Shown here: positions 1-10,329 of the stretch, one piece after another
Layout of the letters: every line of letters begins with the position of its first letter
Numbering within the stretch: position 1 is the stretch's first letter
NCBI GenBank assembly: GCA_037178625.1
Contig: JAWZXG010000085.1
Span: forward strand, 1 to 25,928
Direction of reading: 5' to 3'
Origin: Skeletonema tropicum
Taxonomy: Eukaryota > Bacillariophyta > Thalassiosirophyceae > Thalassiosirales > Thalassiosiraceae
Length of the DNA stretch: 25,928 nt
Program-made: the position numbers and the translations under genes
Notes under the pieces: generated by a model
Told to the model about the DNA's origin: nothing
The model's database searches: none
The model's input: the letters and a program-made list of their open reading frames with translations, nothing else

Positions 1-1
1 G

Positions 2-94
2 GCCAACCAAGAATCTACAATAACAGTGACCGTGGGTCCTTATGACATGATAGCATTACTGGATAGATGGCAAGAGAACTTTCGTTTTTACTAA
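2..94 (+). pseudogene. 3' fragment of hypothetical gene (mirror copy)
   Basis: These 30 codons and a stop are identical to the 3' end of the minus-strand hypothetical gene at 19906-20464. The encoded end is ANQESTITVTVG...QENFRFY. The fragment is cut by the window start, so upstream sequence cannot be judged. If the palindrome is real this copy has lost its 5' part. Confidence 0.6.
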
Positions 95-187
95 AAAAGA
101 GATTCGAATTGATTCACGAAGGCAATGGTGGTCAAAGAAGCTGCATAACGAAAAAAGTCGAGTGGTATCAGTCATGTTGGGAAGGAG

Positions 188-574
188 TTAGGTGAATAGG
201 TGTTTGTCCCTGGACAACTGTGTTTCATCTGTGCAATTGAGCCAAGAGTAATGAGAAGGGGTTCTTGTTTGGTGGTAGTGCCTGAAAGGAGATAATTCGG
301 ACTCTATGGGTCGCTGTCTTCGTTGTAGACGATGGAGAGTGCCTTGAGTCCGGCTGATCCGTTTGACAAGCAAATTTCTCTCCCGATAGTTGTGTTGGTG
401 TTGGGTCTGGGCTTTTGTACCGCCGTAGTGGTAGTTGGTTTTAGTTGATATCCAGATGTGGTTTGCCTCTAGATGGAAGATGTAGGCGCATCCGCAAACG
501 CGAAGGAACAAGAAGATGCTCAAGATAGGGCTTTCTTGCTTCTTTCTGTCGTCAGTAATTGGGCAACGACACAT
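188..574 (-). CDS. Doubtful 128-codon ORF (mirror copy)
   Basis: This is the left-arm copy of the ORF at 19426-19812 and appears identical to it. It is rich in Arg, His, Gln and Thr, with one short hydrophobic patch near residues 18-34, and has no domain I recognise. It lies just downstream of the pseudouridine synthase copy. It may be untranslated 3' sequence. Confidence 0.2.
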   Translation of the reverse strand: MCRCPITDDRKKQESPILSIFLFLRVCGCAYIFHLEANHIWISTKTNYHYGGTKAQTQHQHNYRERNLLVKRISRTQGTLHRLQRRQRPIESELSPFRHYHQTRTPSHYSWLNCTDETQLSRDKHLFT

Positions 575-673
575 GGAAGATAAAGGACTAGAGAAATCTA
601 ACTGATTCGATGATCAAATTGAAAATAGGACTTGTACTTACATAGATCTAAGATCTCATCTATAAACCCGTCC

Positions 674-1869
674 TTAATCATCATCGTCATCTTGCTGCGC
701 CGATCGTAACGCATCCTTCACAAGATCCATCTCCACCTCATCCAAATAATCCCAATCTCCAGGTTCCTTCAACCCTCTCGACAATTGTATCCCCATAAAC
801 TCCACACGATGCAACCGTACCACACGAAATCCCAACGCTTCCATCATTTTCCGAATTTGTCGATTCCGTCCCTCGACCAATGTCATTTCGACACTACTGG
901 GTCCTATTCGTTGAACCTTACACCGTTTCGTTTTGGCAATAAGAGTATTCTCTTCTTCTGTCCGACCTTTTCGTTGTGCAACTGTTCGAATGATGATTCC
1001 ATCCCTCAGTCTTTGAATGTGACGATCTTCCAATAACCCATCTACCTTTACCTTGTACACCTTTGGTTGCTTCCTCTCTCCTCTTAGAACAGCATTGACA
1101 ATCCTCCCATCGGATGTTAGAAGGATCAACCCCGATGTTTCCTTATCGAGTCTTCCGACGGGGTAGACTCGATGACGGGCCATGTACCCATCTTGATGGA
1201 TGGCATCAATGATGTTATCTTGATACGAAGATCGGTGGTACAGGTTACCCCTATTGGTTTGTAGTATTTGACATATTCAAATGATGATGTTTGTAGATTG
1301 TCGTTAATGGATGCATCATTTTGATTTTGACTTTGTTTTTTCTTCTGTCGTATTATTTGATGATCATCATCATTCCTACCACCATCATCTCTCGAAATTG
1401 CATTAATCTGTTCCCATCCCTCCACAACCCTTCCATCCAATGTAACAACATCACGAAATGGTACAACCTTAAACCCCCCCTTTTCATGAACACGAACTCC
1501 GTTGACAGTAACCCTCCCCTCTTCGATGAGTTTGTCGGCCGCACGTCGTGAATGAGTTGCTTTGAAGACTTTGTTGAGTCGTATCCCTTTGGATGATGTT
1601 GTTGTTTCTATGAAATTATTGTTATTGTCGTTTCGTTTGGAATGGAAGAGTGGTATGTGATTGACTGATGGTGTATGTCGACGACGATTGTTCTGCAGGT
1701 GATTTACATCATGTCTTGTATCATAGGTCAACGGCGTCGTAAAGCCGAGTGCCGACGGTGTAGCTGCAGCTGTTATCAAAATGATAGTGATGGCAACGGC
1801 AGTAACAACATAATATCCTCCTTTTGGGAGAAGGATATTCTTGGTGGACGACGCTGCAAAGGTGGTCAT
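674..1869 (-). pseudogene. Frameshifted copy of plastid RsuA/RluB-type pseudouridine synthase
   Basis: This is the mirror copy of the intact gene at 18130-19326. It is one base shorter: the T run at 1220-1221 has two T where the right arm has three. The deletion breaks the frame between the S4 half and the catalytic half, leaving an N-terminal ORF of 247 codons (1126-1869) and a separate C-terminal ORF (674-1183). No other difference was found in this copy. It could be a decayed duplicate or a sequencing error. Confidence 0.85.
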
Positions 1870-2088
1870 CTTCTTGCCAGCTGCCCTGCTCTGCTCTCCA
1901 TGTGATATGATGCTGAGACGACGATGGTGATGGGTGGAGGTGATGGGTGAGACACCAGTTCATTTTAAGGGCTATGACATGAACTAAAGCACTGAGAAGC
2001 TCTTATTACTTTTGGCGCCAAGAAAAAAGCGTCAGCGCAAGCGCAAATGAAGCGCAGCGCTCAGTAACATTGCAGAAAAGACGTCTAA
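1870..2088. promoter_or_regulatory. Divergent promoter region (left copy) with E2F-like site
   Basis: This gap lies between the start codons of the divergently oriented pseudouridine synthase and MFS transporter copies. It contains TTTTGGCGCCAA at 2010-2021, a near-palindrome matching the E2F/DP consensus TTTSSCGC, followed by several GCGC steps (2030-2062). It mirrors 17911-18129. Confidence 0.45.
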
Positions 2089-3565
2089 ATGACAGCTCCA
2101 ATCATTGTCGGTCCCCACGGCTATCAACGACGGCTACTCCTCATCTCATCATGTTTCTACATGATATTCTACACCGGTGCATTCTACGGATACGGTCCGT
2201 TCCAACTCATGCTCGAAGAAGCAGGAGCCTTTTCGAATCGATGCAATGATGATGATGATGATGATGATGATGAAATTACTACTGTTGATGTTAATGAAGA
2301 ACCCTGTCCATCACAAACAACCATGCTATTAAATGTTCAGTTCTCATCCATGCTCACCACCATGATCTTCACCCCTCTCATGGGTGCAGGAATTGATAGA
2401 TACGGTCCTGCAATCATGTTCAATGTGTCATTTGGCATTGGTGCCCTGGGCCTCGTCCTGCTCATCCTATCCACATCACTTCACATAGATCCACTATTAT
2501 TTCCGTCATTTCTTTGTATTGGCTTCATGTCCCAGCTCAGTGGGCTGTATACTGTACAAACCGGTCTGTTATTCGAAGAGGGACGGGATAGAGATCGAGT
2601 CATTTCAGTATTGAATGCTTTGTTAGATTCGGGAGCAGTGACCTATCTGCTTCTTTGGTATGTTGAAACGAATACAGTATTGACGCTCCCGATAGTATCA
2701 GCTGTATACCTTGCAATTTATATTCTTGTTGTGGGAACATCTGCCATTTGTTTGGACGAAGATTGGGAAGAGGACGCAGAGATTGGTTACGGAAGATATG
2801 GATGAAGCTGTGCATGATGTTGTTGATGAAATGGAACATCGAGAAAGTATGATAGACGATGATGAAGAAGAAGAAGAATTAGAAGAAGAAGAAGAAGAAG
2901 AAGAAGAAGAAGCTACGCAAAAATACATTCTTATAGCAAATCGTCCACAGATAAAACAGTTGATGTCGGGTCAATACATCACGCTGTGTATATTCTTTGC
3001 ATTTCATCAAGCAAGAAATACATGGACATTAACGACAACACGTGATTTCTTAGCATACCTGGGTGATGATGAGTATGGGCACCGCTATCTGTCAATCTTC
3101 ACCCTTCTGACACCAGTTTCTGTGTTGGGATTGCCCTTCGTTGACTTGATATTGCGCAAGTGTGGCTATTCGGCAGGGTTGCATGCATGTAATATCCTCG
3201 GCATTTGTCAAGGCATCGTGCAGGTTTCATCGACAAATCTCTCCGTGCAGATACTTGGATTTGTATTCTACTCATTTTACAGATGTTTCCTTTTCAGTGT
3301 CACTTTCTCGGCGCTTGCGGCGTTTATACGGGGAGATGTGCTTGGGAAAGGCTGTGGCATATTCATTCTAAGTGGAGGCTTGGCAGGGCTAGCGTTAAAT
3401 ATTCCATTGTCAAATGTTGCTGTGAATTCTCTTGGTGGGAATTTCTTTATCCCTAATCTTATGTACCTCTTGGTTTGTTTGCCTTGTATATTTCTTTGCT
3501 ACCAAATTGGACGTGGTTTTGCAATAGAAGCAACAACGAAAGAAGAAATGGGTGGAAAGGAGTAG
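2089..3565 (+). pseudogene. Frameshifted copy of SLC43/FMP42-like MFS transporter
   Basis: This is the mirror copy of 16432-17910. The Asp-coding GAT run is one codon shorter here (8 against 9). One extra T at 2751-2753 shifts the frame at the Ala-Ile-Cys segment just before the acidic central loop. Translation from the start then ends after 238 residues, and the C-terminal six-helix half continues in another frame (open from about 2711). The net length change is minus 2 bases, fully explained by these two events. Confidence 0.85.
2248..2271 (+). repeat. (GAT)8 trinucleotide run
   Basis: Eight GAT codons encode the Asp run in the first extracellular or lumenal loop of the MFS transporter copy. 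The right arm has nine at 17725-17751. Confidence 0.9.
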
Positions 3566-3616
3566 TGATCAAAATTCATAATTAGGAACACATATTTTCT
3601 ACATTTCTACTTCTCG

Positions 3617-5940
3617 TTATCGACGCCCTCCACTTTGAGCAAGGGATTCAATTCTTTCCCAATCACTCTTCAAACTACTTGCAGCATCTTTGCCTCCCTT
3701 AGGCTGTGCATCATTATCGCCATCTTGTTTCCGACCGAGTGTATCTCCACTTTTCCACCCAAGCTTCTGCAGAAGTTTGTTCCCAACATTCGTGTCGCCC
3801 AACGTATCCTCTGGACGAACGATTTCGGTAGTCTTCATTGTAGTAGTAGATGATGCACGGCTGCCTTCAGCTTGAGCAAGAATCGCTTCAGCTCGAGAAG
3901 ATGGTCCCGATGAATGAGACGATGCAAGATCGCCATGCATCAATCGTCGCTCCTTCGCTCTATCCTTATACAAAGCCTCTGCCTCCTTCTGCTTCTTAGA
4001 AGACTTTTCGGCATCAGCTGCTGCTTTCTTGGCCACATTTACCTTATGCAGAGCGGATAACTTCTCGTGCTGCTCTAACTTTTCCACCGAGGCAAACTTC
4101 CGCCTACACAGGAGACAAATTGGTTGACCGCTTACAGTTCTTTTGATCTTTCTCGAGGTCGACGAACCGTTGGCGTTAGTGCTTTCCTCATCTTTGTGCA
4201 ATTCTTTCACACGTCCAGACCATTTCTCCATGTCTTCTTCGTGGCTTCTTGTGAGATTGTGGTATCACAGGAGGAGACGTTTCTGCTGTCAAATGGGAGG
4301 AGTCTTTGCGTGCCGCCTTTTTTCTGTTCCTTAAGTTTACTTTTCTCGACGGCTGCGACCTCATTGAGAGATTTAACAGGAGGATTTGTCACTTTTGTTT
4401 TGAGACTGATTGCAATCTTTGGCTTCTGTTCTGTGTTTGGTACTGCATCTTTCTTTTCGAGGGGATCCGGAATCGAGCTTTCCAGCGCCCCTGCTACTGT
4501 CGCTGTTGCTGCTACATTTCCTCCTCCTCCCGCTTGCACAGGTAGAAAAGGTATCGCATTGGCATCTTCTCCACCAACAAAGTGAAAATACTGCGCCTTC
4601 TTGTTGCTGTAATACAACTTGGTCTTGGGATCATAGAAAAAGTCACTTGGTGGATGGTAAAAACATCCCAGAACGTGAGTCAAAAATGTAAGATGCCCCT
4701 TCTGCATCAAATGAGGGCGGCCAGTCACGTTTTTGACGTTGTTTGAATCGGTCACGTAATTCTTTGTATTGATCATGTTGATGATGTTCCCCGCCACCTT
4801 CTCTGTCGTCATCTCGGCGATTCTTCTTTCTCGGGCGAGATGACGTCTCATCTTCTAAAGAAGAGTAATGCAGTTGATGACATCGATGGCACCGGTCATC
4901 ATGAGGATGATTATACATTCCACACTGAGAAAAATAGAGTATCGTGTAGGCATATTATCATGTTTCATTCCCATTAGACAACAGAATCAAAAACGAAATG
5001 ATGACAGCAAGAAAAATCAATTTCAAGGGTGTTCAAAGAAAGAAAGAATTCACCTCCAAACACCTCCAATCCTGGCCATCCCGATCGTCACGCTCGTAGC
5101 GATCATAATTGCGCTTACAACGACGGCAATATTCATCGCGTGGATCATTATATACTCCGCACTGAAGGAGGTGAAGAAAGACGTGAGGAGTGAAGTTAGC
5201 AGTTGGCTCTCTGATGACCATTTATTTCTCAACAAGATGTTCTAGAGCAGGTTGTCGTTTTTCACAGCACACAAGCAAATGATTGCAGAATTCAAAAGTG
5301 CACAGTATACACAAGATGGTAATAAACGAACACATCATAGTGGCGAATAATATGACATCATTGTGAATTCACCTCCAGACATTTCCAATCATTATGTTGA
5401 CGTCGCGACTGTTCTGATCTACCACCACCTTCTCCCCCTCTTCCATAATGTCGACTATAATATTCTTTACCCCCTCCTCTACCACCACTGCTGTTGGTAC
5501 TAAAAGACCTTGGTCGATACCCTTCTTTTTCTGGATGTAGATATATATTTTAATATAACAGATGGAGAAAATTCGGAAAAGATGGAATCGTCGCATTAGA
5601 CACAATTCTTGCACAAATAATGAATAGTTTTGGAAAATGCACACTACATATATAATATAGAAGTCATCTTCCCACCATGATAATCAATATTACTCATGTC
5701 ATAGCCCCGACGTGGTGGTTGGGGAGAAGAATCACCACAATAATGGCCTCCTTGTGAAGATCGTTGTGCCGTTTTAGTATTCTTTGGAAATTCTGACATT
5801 TTTTGACGATTAGTGGTTGCTGCTTCTGGAAGAGATGATGATGATGTTGGCACCACCATTGAAGCTGAAGATGATGCCGATGATGATGTGGGTAATGGTG
5901 CTCCCCACCTTGATTGTCTCGATTGTGGTTGGTTGTTCAT
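3617..5940 (-). pseudogene. Frameshifted copy of RBM5/RBM10-like splicing factor gene
   Basis: This is the mirror copy of the spliced gene at 14062-16380. The first three exons are unchanged. The last exon carries three single-base insertions: an extra A in the run at 4659-4663 (within the OCRE domain), an extra T in 4318-4323, and an extra G at 4243-4244. These split the 434-codon exon into several short frames. Intron 1 has a 2-bp CA duplication near 5640. The five extra bases account exactly for the length difference between the copies. Confidence 0.85.
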
Positions 5941-7029
5941 GAATATGTTGTTACGCTGAGATTTTTCTGAAGGATTTTTGATTTTTGCGGTGTGCAATGC
6001 GATGAGTCCACCGCGTAGTTGCCCGCCTTTGCCCTTGGCCCGCCTTAGTACTTACCCATCGACAGTTAGTACCTAGTTGCCCGCTAGAAAAATCCGGACA
6101 CAGGAAGTCCGGACAATAACAATTACCGTGTTCCGTAGTTGCCCGTCCACCGTAGTTGCCCGCCCCAATGAGCGGACACACCCGCGGGCAAATCTGCGAG
6201 TGGGAGGCAGGGAGAGGGAGAGGAGGATAGGGCTGGAGGAGGGCATCCTAATCTCCAAGAGTATCAAAGGCCCCGGTGGCAAAATAATGATACCAATTCT
6301 TAAGTTAGAGTCTACAATACCTCGACTTTGAAGGCAGGGATTCGCACATATTCTCACCCTCTCACATCAGAGTCAAGGAGGTCAAGGATTTTCTAGCTCC
6401 CGTTGTTGCAACATTCTCAACATCAATCAAGATTCTCCAAGTCTCAATTTTCTAGGCCGCAAAAGTGACGAGACCAAGGCGAACAACGCGTCTACTCTAG
6501 CAGCTGCATGCTTCGTTATCACTACTGTTCACGTCACCACTCTTTTGTATTCCAGTCACACTCACTTGGCTTTGCTTGCTGTGTATCAGATTGCGGCTCA
6601 ATTGCGAGTTGATTTTCTTCCTCGATGTACCTTCTTCTGGGCAAGAGTCATTGTCGCAAGAGGTTGTACATTTCCACGATGAGCAATATCTTCCCCGTGG
6701 GCAGTGTCTTCGTTTTTGCGGACTGTGGCAAAGTAACGAAGTGGTACGCCTCCTCCCGCAGGAATAGAATGGAAATGTTTCCGCTGCGTTGGGCCTTTGT
6801 GATTTCCTGGCTTTTCAAGGCAGCCTCAAATACTTCCACTTTCTTCTTCCTTTCGACTGCGCTTGTAGTCAAATCATTCGCATCATTTTCATCGATACAT
6901 ACCTCCAACACCTTGACGCATCGTCCAGGGAAGCAGTTGGCATACCCGATGTTGGATTCTTGGTTGGATCGTATAATATTGCACCTGTCTGGACAGGTTG
7001 TTCTACGTCGATCCCAGCTCTGCTATCTG
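5941..7029. other. Intergenic region, left copy
   Basis: This mirrors 12978-14061. It holds four TAGTTGCCCG motifs (6016, 6074, 6136, 6153), the reverse complement of the right-arm CGGGCAACTA cluster. It also holds the copy of the possible downstream LRR-gene exon (about 6645-6965). Single-base insertions relative to the right arm occur near 6250, 6270, 6367 and 6940. No intact gene was found. Confidence 0.6.
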
Positions 7030-7871
7030 CTACGTGCGGCTCTGGATGAAAAGAGCACGTTCTAGCATTGCATTAGCCTCCATCAGTATTCGATGATTGT
7101 TATGCTCCGTCTTGTATTTATGTATTTTGACGAGAAGCGCTCCTGCCCATCGCTGTATTACGTCGTTCTTTTCATATTGAGCAGTCCTGGGCAGTACTTT
7201 ATTGATTCGACGGAGTTCATCCGTCATCTCATTTTTCCACTGCCTGTAGAGGTGACGAGGCGATGAGTGTGTGAATTCCACCAACAAGAGATACTGTGGA
7301 TAGATTTGGACAGTTGAGTGTATCATTACCAACAAACACTTGGTCTTTCAATGGTATGGCGATGCGTCTTAGAGAAGGGCAGTTTTTCAAAGCATTTTGT
7401 CCAACTCGCTCCAAACTTTCTGGAAGATCTAAACTTGTCAGCCGTTCGCAATTATTGAATGCAGACACCCCCAATAGTCCGTGCAAGATGGGATCGTTAT
7501 ATGTTTCAATGAGCTACAGTAAGCGAAAGTGTCGTCTCCAATAGTCTCTAGCTCGTCACCAAGTTCTACATCCGCCAAACTGACACAATTGTAAAATGCA
7601 CCCATTTCAATATCCTTCACGCCCAGTAATTTAATCCGTCTCAACGAAGTGCAATTGCAAAATGCCATTATTCGAATCAGTTCGACACTATCGTGAAGCT
7701 CGACAGATATCAGATGAGAATTACTACTGAATGCTTCGCCGTCGATAATTTTCACAGATTTGTCGATCCGTGCACATGTGGATGTGCTGAGGCGCCCGCC
7801 CGCCCTTGTAGAAGGAAGACAGCGCCATCTCTATCATCGGTTAACAGGGAAGATGTTGCGTGGTCTGCCAT
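7030..7871 (-). pseudogene. Frameshifted copy of BspA-type LRR protein gene
   Basis: This is the mirror copy of 12141-12977 and is five bases longer because of five separate single-base insertions. They are an extra C at 7243-7244, an extra C in 7468-7472, an extra A at 7485-7486, an extra G at 7780-7781, and an extra A at 7812-7813. I compared the two copies along their whole length and found no substitution. The reading frame is broken in several places. Confidence 0.85.
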
Positions 7872-8757
7872 GTTAATGGTTTATGGAACCCGACCATGTT
7901 AATGATAAAAGTAGGAGTATGTTTCATTGTGGAACCCGGGCTAACCCGGCCCGGGGCCGGCCGGAAGCTGGAATCCATTTTTGAATTGAAATTGGCCGTT
8001 TTTGAGTTCGCAATGGGATACAATACTAATTCCTATCGTACAACCCCAGCCCATTTGCGTTGAACGGGGCTTGGCGGGAAAGACTCCATCCGCAACTTCG
8101 ACTCGCGCCTCAAGTAATACCATGTCAATTGCTGGTCTCACTCATCACTTTTCGACCGGTAAGTGCAACCATAGCGGAAAGATGATAATGCTCACTCAGA
8201 TAATCGTAGATTTTCAAGAAGAAGTGATGTCAGTAACGTCAGAGGGTGCGTGGAGTCAGGGAATGTTCTAGAGATTGACCAATGACGACGATAGGTCCAG
8301 CAAAATGGTTTCGTCCTGAAATATGTCACTTGAAGATGAAGATATTGCGTGTAATGGTGAAGTTAGTTCGTGAGAAATTAAGATGGAGGCGACTGATTTT
8401 GATGATTGATTTCATAAGGTATCTATTGGTGGAGAAGCTTCATTTTGAAGCCTGACATATTCGGTATAACTCTAGAGGGATAGCATTGGTCTCTTCTCCC
8501 ATGAATTGCCCCATTTCATCTTCCGCTTGCAATGAGAACTATGCCGCCAAATTTCGACATAGACGCTGGGGGTGCGCCGTCAATAGTTGCCGTCTCCGTA
8601 GGATGGAAGATTTCCCCCTAAGGTTAAAATTGTTCTGTGTGCTGTAGAAATCTATTACTATTACTCTCAGGGCATACATAGTTTGAATGAAAGTGTAGTT
8701 CGCCCGATCACTCACTATCTTGCGTGCTACGTGGAGTTGTCATCTCAAATTTCACAA
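7872..8757. other. Intergenic region, left copy
   Basis: This mirrors 11263-12140 and contains the same GC-rich patch (7935-7970). Several indels separate it from the right arm: two extra G near 8067, one missing C near 8087, one extra A near 8128, and extra A bases near 8292 and 8300. No gene is seen. Confidence 0.5.
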
Positions 8758-9696
8758 TCATGGCACTTTTCTTCTCCACCAAAATAATCGCCCGACTCTT
8801 CTTACTCCCCACATCAATTGAAGAAACAGCCTCATACAAACACCCTACACGGAACAAAGTATGTTCCATTGTACTTGTGATTGGTATCAAAAATTGCAAT
8901 GAATGGATTATCCTTCTCTTCTTCGACATCTTGTTCGACCATACCCAAGATTGGGCTAAAGTGTCCTCCATAGAGTTTGATCATGAAGAATAAGGGATGA
9001 AATTTCCACAAGCCGGTTAGCTCAAATCCAGTCAGGGCAGAACGTAGATAGTTTGCAGCTTATCCGACAATTTGGATTATTCAGTCCCTGCCTTAATGTC
9101 GATAGAAACTCCTCATATGTCACATCGCTACCACGCGTACAACCGTTGTTTCAATCTGCGTATCTTCATTGTCATCATGACTACTAGACTCCTTAGCAAT
9201 CTGTTTGACATGCTCACACCATAACTCGGGCTTACTCTCTCCCCCCTTTTGATCTGGAATCGAATTGGAAGGATAACCCAAACTTTTGAGTATGCATCTT
9301 TGTGTGGCGCTGCCGCAGTACCCTTCCCGTACTTGATATTCGAGCAGCGGTGTGTTGTCGTTGTTACTGTCCGCTGATTTTTGAATATAGGCAGCCGCAG
9401 ACGCCTGACTCCACAGTTTCTGCAACAGTCCCACATCTTGGAAGTACCACTCCTCCGCACACACGATTTTTCGTTGCACCATTCACCAATGAAAATAAAC
9501 TTGTGGTAGTCAATCGATAGGATTTGTCTGTGAGCATTTTGTAGGAAACGATGATGGGGACGGCGAGTGGGAGCACGCCGTAAAAGAGGAGTTTGATGCC
9601 GAGGGGCATCGGTTGATGAGGGGGGAGGGCTACGGTGAGTTGGCCTCCATTGTCCATCATTGTTGATCCTGCTATGTTGCTGTTCATGGAGCACAT
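8758..9696 (-). pseudogene. Frameshifted copy of phytochelatin synthase-like gene
   Basis: This is the mirror copy of the intact 310-codon gene at 10330-11262 and is six bases longer. The events I found are: an extra G near 8762, an extra C in 8844-8846, an extra T near 9050, a CG duplication near 9135, a TG duplication near 9463, and one A fewer in the A run near 9470. Together they give +6 and destroy the frame through the catalytic domain. Confidence 0.85.
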
Positions 9697-9930
9697 TCTT
9701 CTTTGACGGCGATGAGTGAGAAGTGCGCGGTTGCTTGTTGGCTTGTTGCGCTTGCTTGATCGATGTCGCCTCGTTCAGCTCGATCGAAGATAATATTATT
9801 GTCGAATAATGAAATAATAGACCATTGGAAGACTCTTTTGTAAAGAAGTATGTAAGAGGGTACGGACGTTGTGTTGTCGTGGTTGGGTGGTGCGCTGTAG
9901 AAGCGACTAGGCAAACCGGGATAGTGGGCG
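9697..9930. other. Mirror copy of the 5' flank of the phytochelatin synthase-like gene
   Basis: This is the innermost part of the left arm and pairs with 10100-10329. Single-base insertions relative to the right arm lie near 9777 and 9866. Open frames here are in inconsistent frames between the arms and are not supported as genes. Confidence 0.5.
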
Positions 9931-10099
9931 CTTTTCATGGTATGTTGTGGGCGGCGCCCACGTGGGGCCCACAACTACACATAATCGGGTACAAATGAGC
10001 TCAAACTGCCCGAATTTAACCCTTATATCGACCAAAAATCCCCAATATTCCCCGTTCCAGCCTTTCCTTCAACCATGGTGTGTTGTGGTCACGCCCTCT
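9931..10099. other. Spacer at the centre of the palindrome
   Basis: These 169 bp do not pair with each other as an inverted repeat. A near-identical 15-mer, CATGGTRTGTTGTGG, lies in direct orientation at both edges (9936-9950 and 10074-10088). The left edge also has a GC-rich local hairpin around 9947-9961 (GTGGGCGGCGCCCAC). The right side would be the natural 5' flank of the phytochelatin synthase-like gene. No gene is seen. Confidence 0.85.
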
Positions 10100-10329
10100 C
10101 GCCCACTATCCCGGTTTGCCTAGTCGCTTCTACAGCGCACCACCCAACCACGACAACACAACGTCGTACCCTCTTACATACTTCTTTACAAAAGAGTCTT
10201 CCAATGGTCTATTATTTCATTATTCGACAATAATATTATCTTCGATCGAGCTGACGAGGCGACATCGATCAAGCAAGCGCAACAAGCCAACAAGCAACCG
10301 CACTTCTCACTCATCGCCGTCAAAGAAGA

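Larger units (their letters stand above)
1..9930. repeat. Left arm of giant inverted repeat
   Basis: This arm is the reverse complement of 10100-19999. Base 1 pairs with 19999 and base 9930 pairs with 10100, so the left arm is 30 bp longer. The differences I found by reading are short insertions or deletions, mostly one extra base in a short homopolymer; I saw no clear substitution in the stretches I compared. The match runs to the very first base of the window, so the outer boundary is not visible. All recognisable genes in this arm are frameshifted. Confidence 0.97.

Noticed and set aside
4124..4585. 153-codon plus-strand frame in the left arm
   Set aside because: It is antisense to the splicing-factor copy. 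Its Ser/Phe/Leu-rich sequence is a shadow, and in the right arm the corresponding frame changes because of the indels.
9684..9974. 96-codon minus-strand frame next to the palindrome centre
   Set aside because: It exists only because of the left-arm insertions; the matching right-arm sequence reads differently, so it is not conserved between copies.
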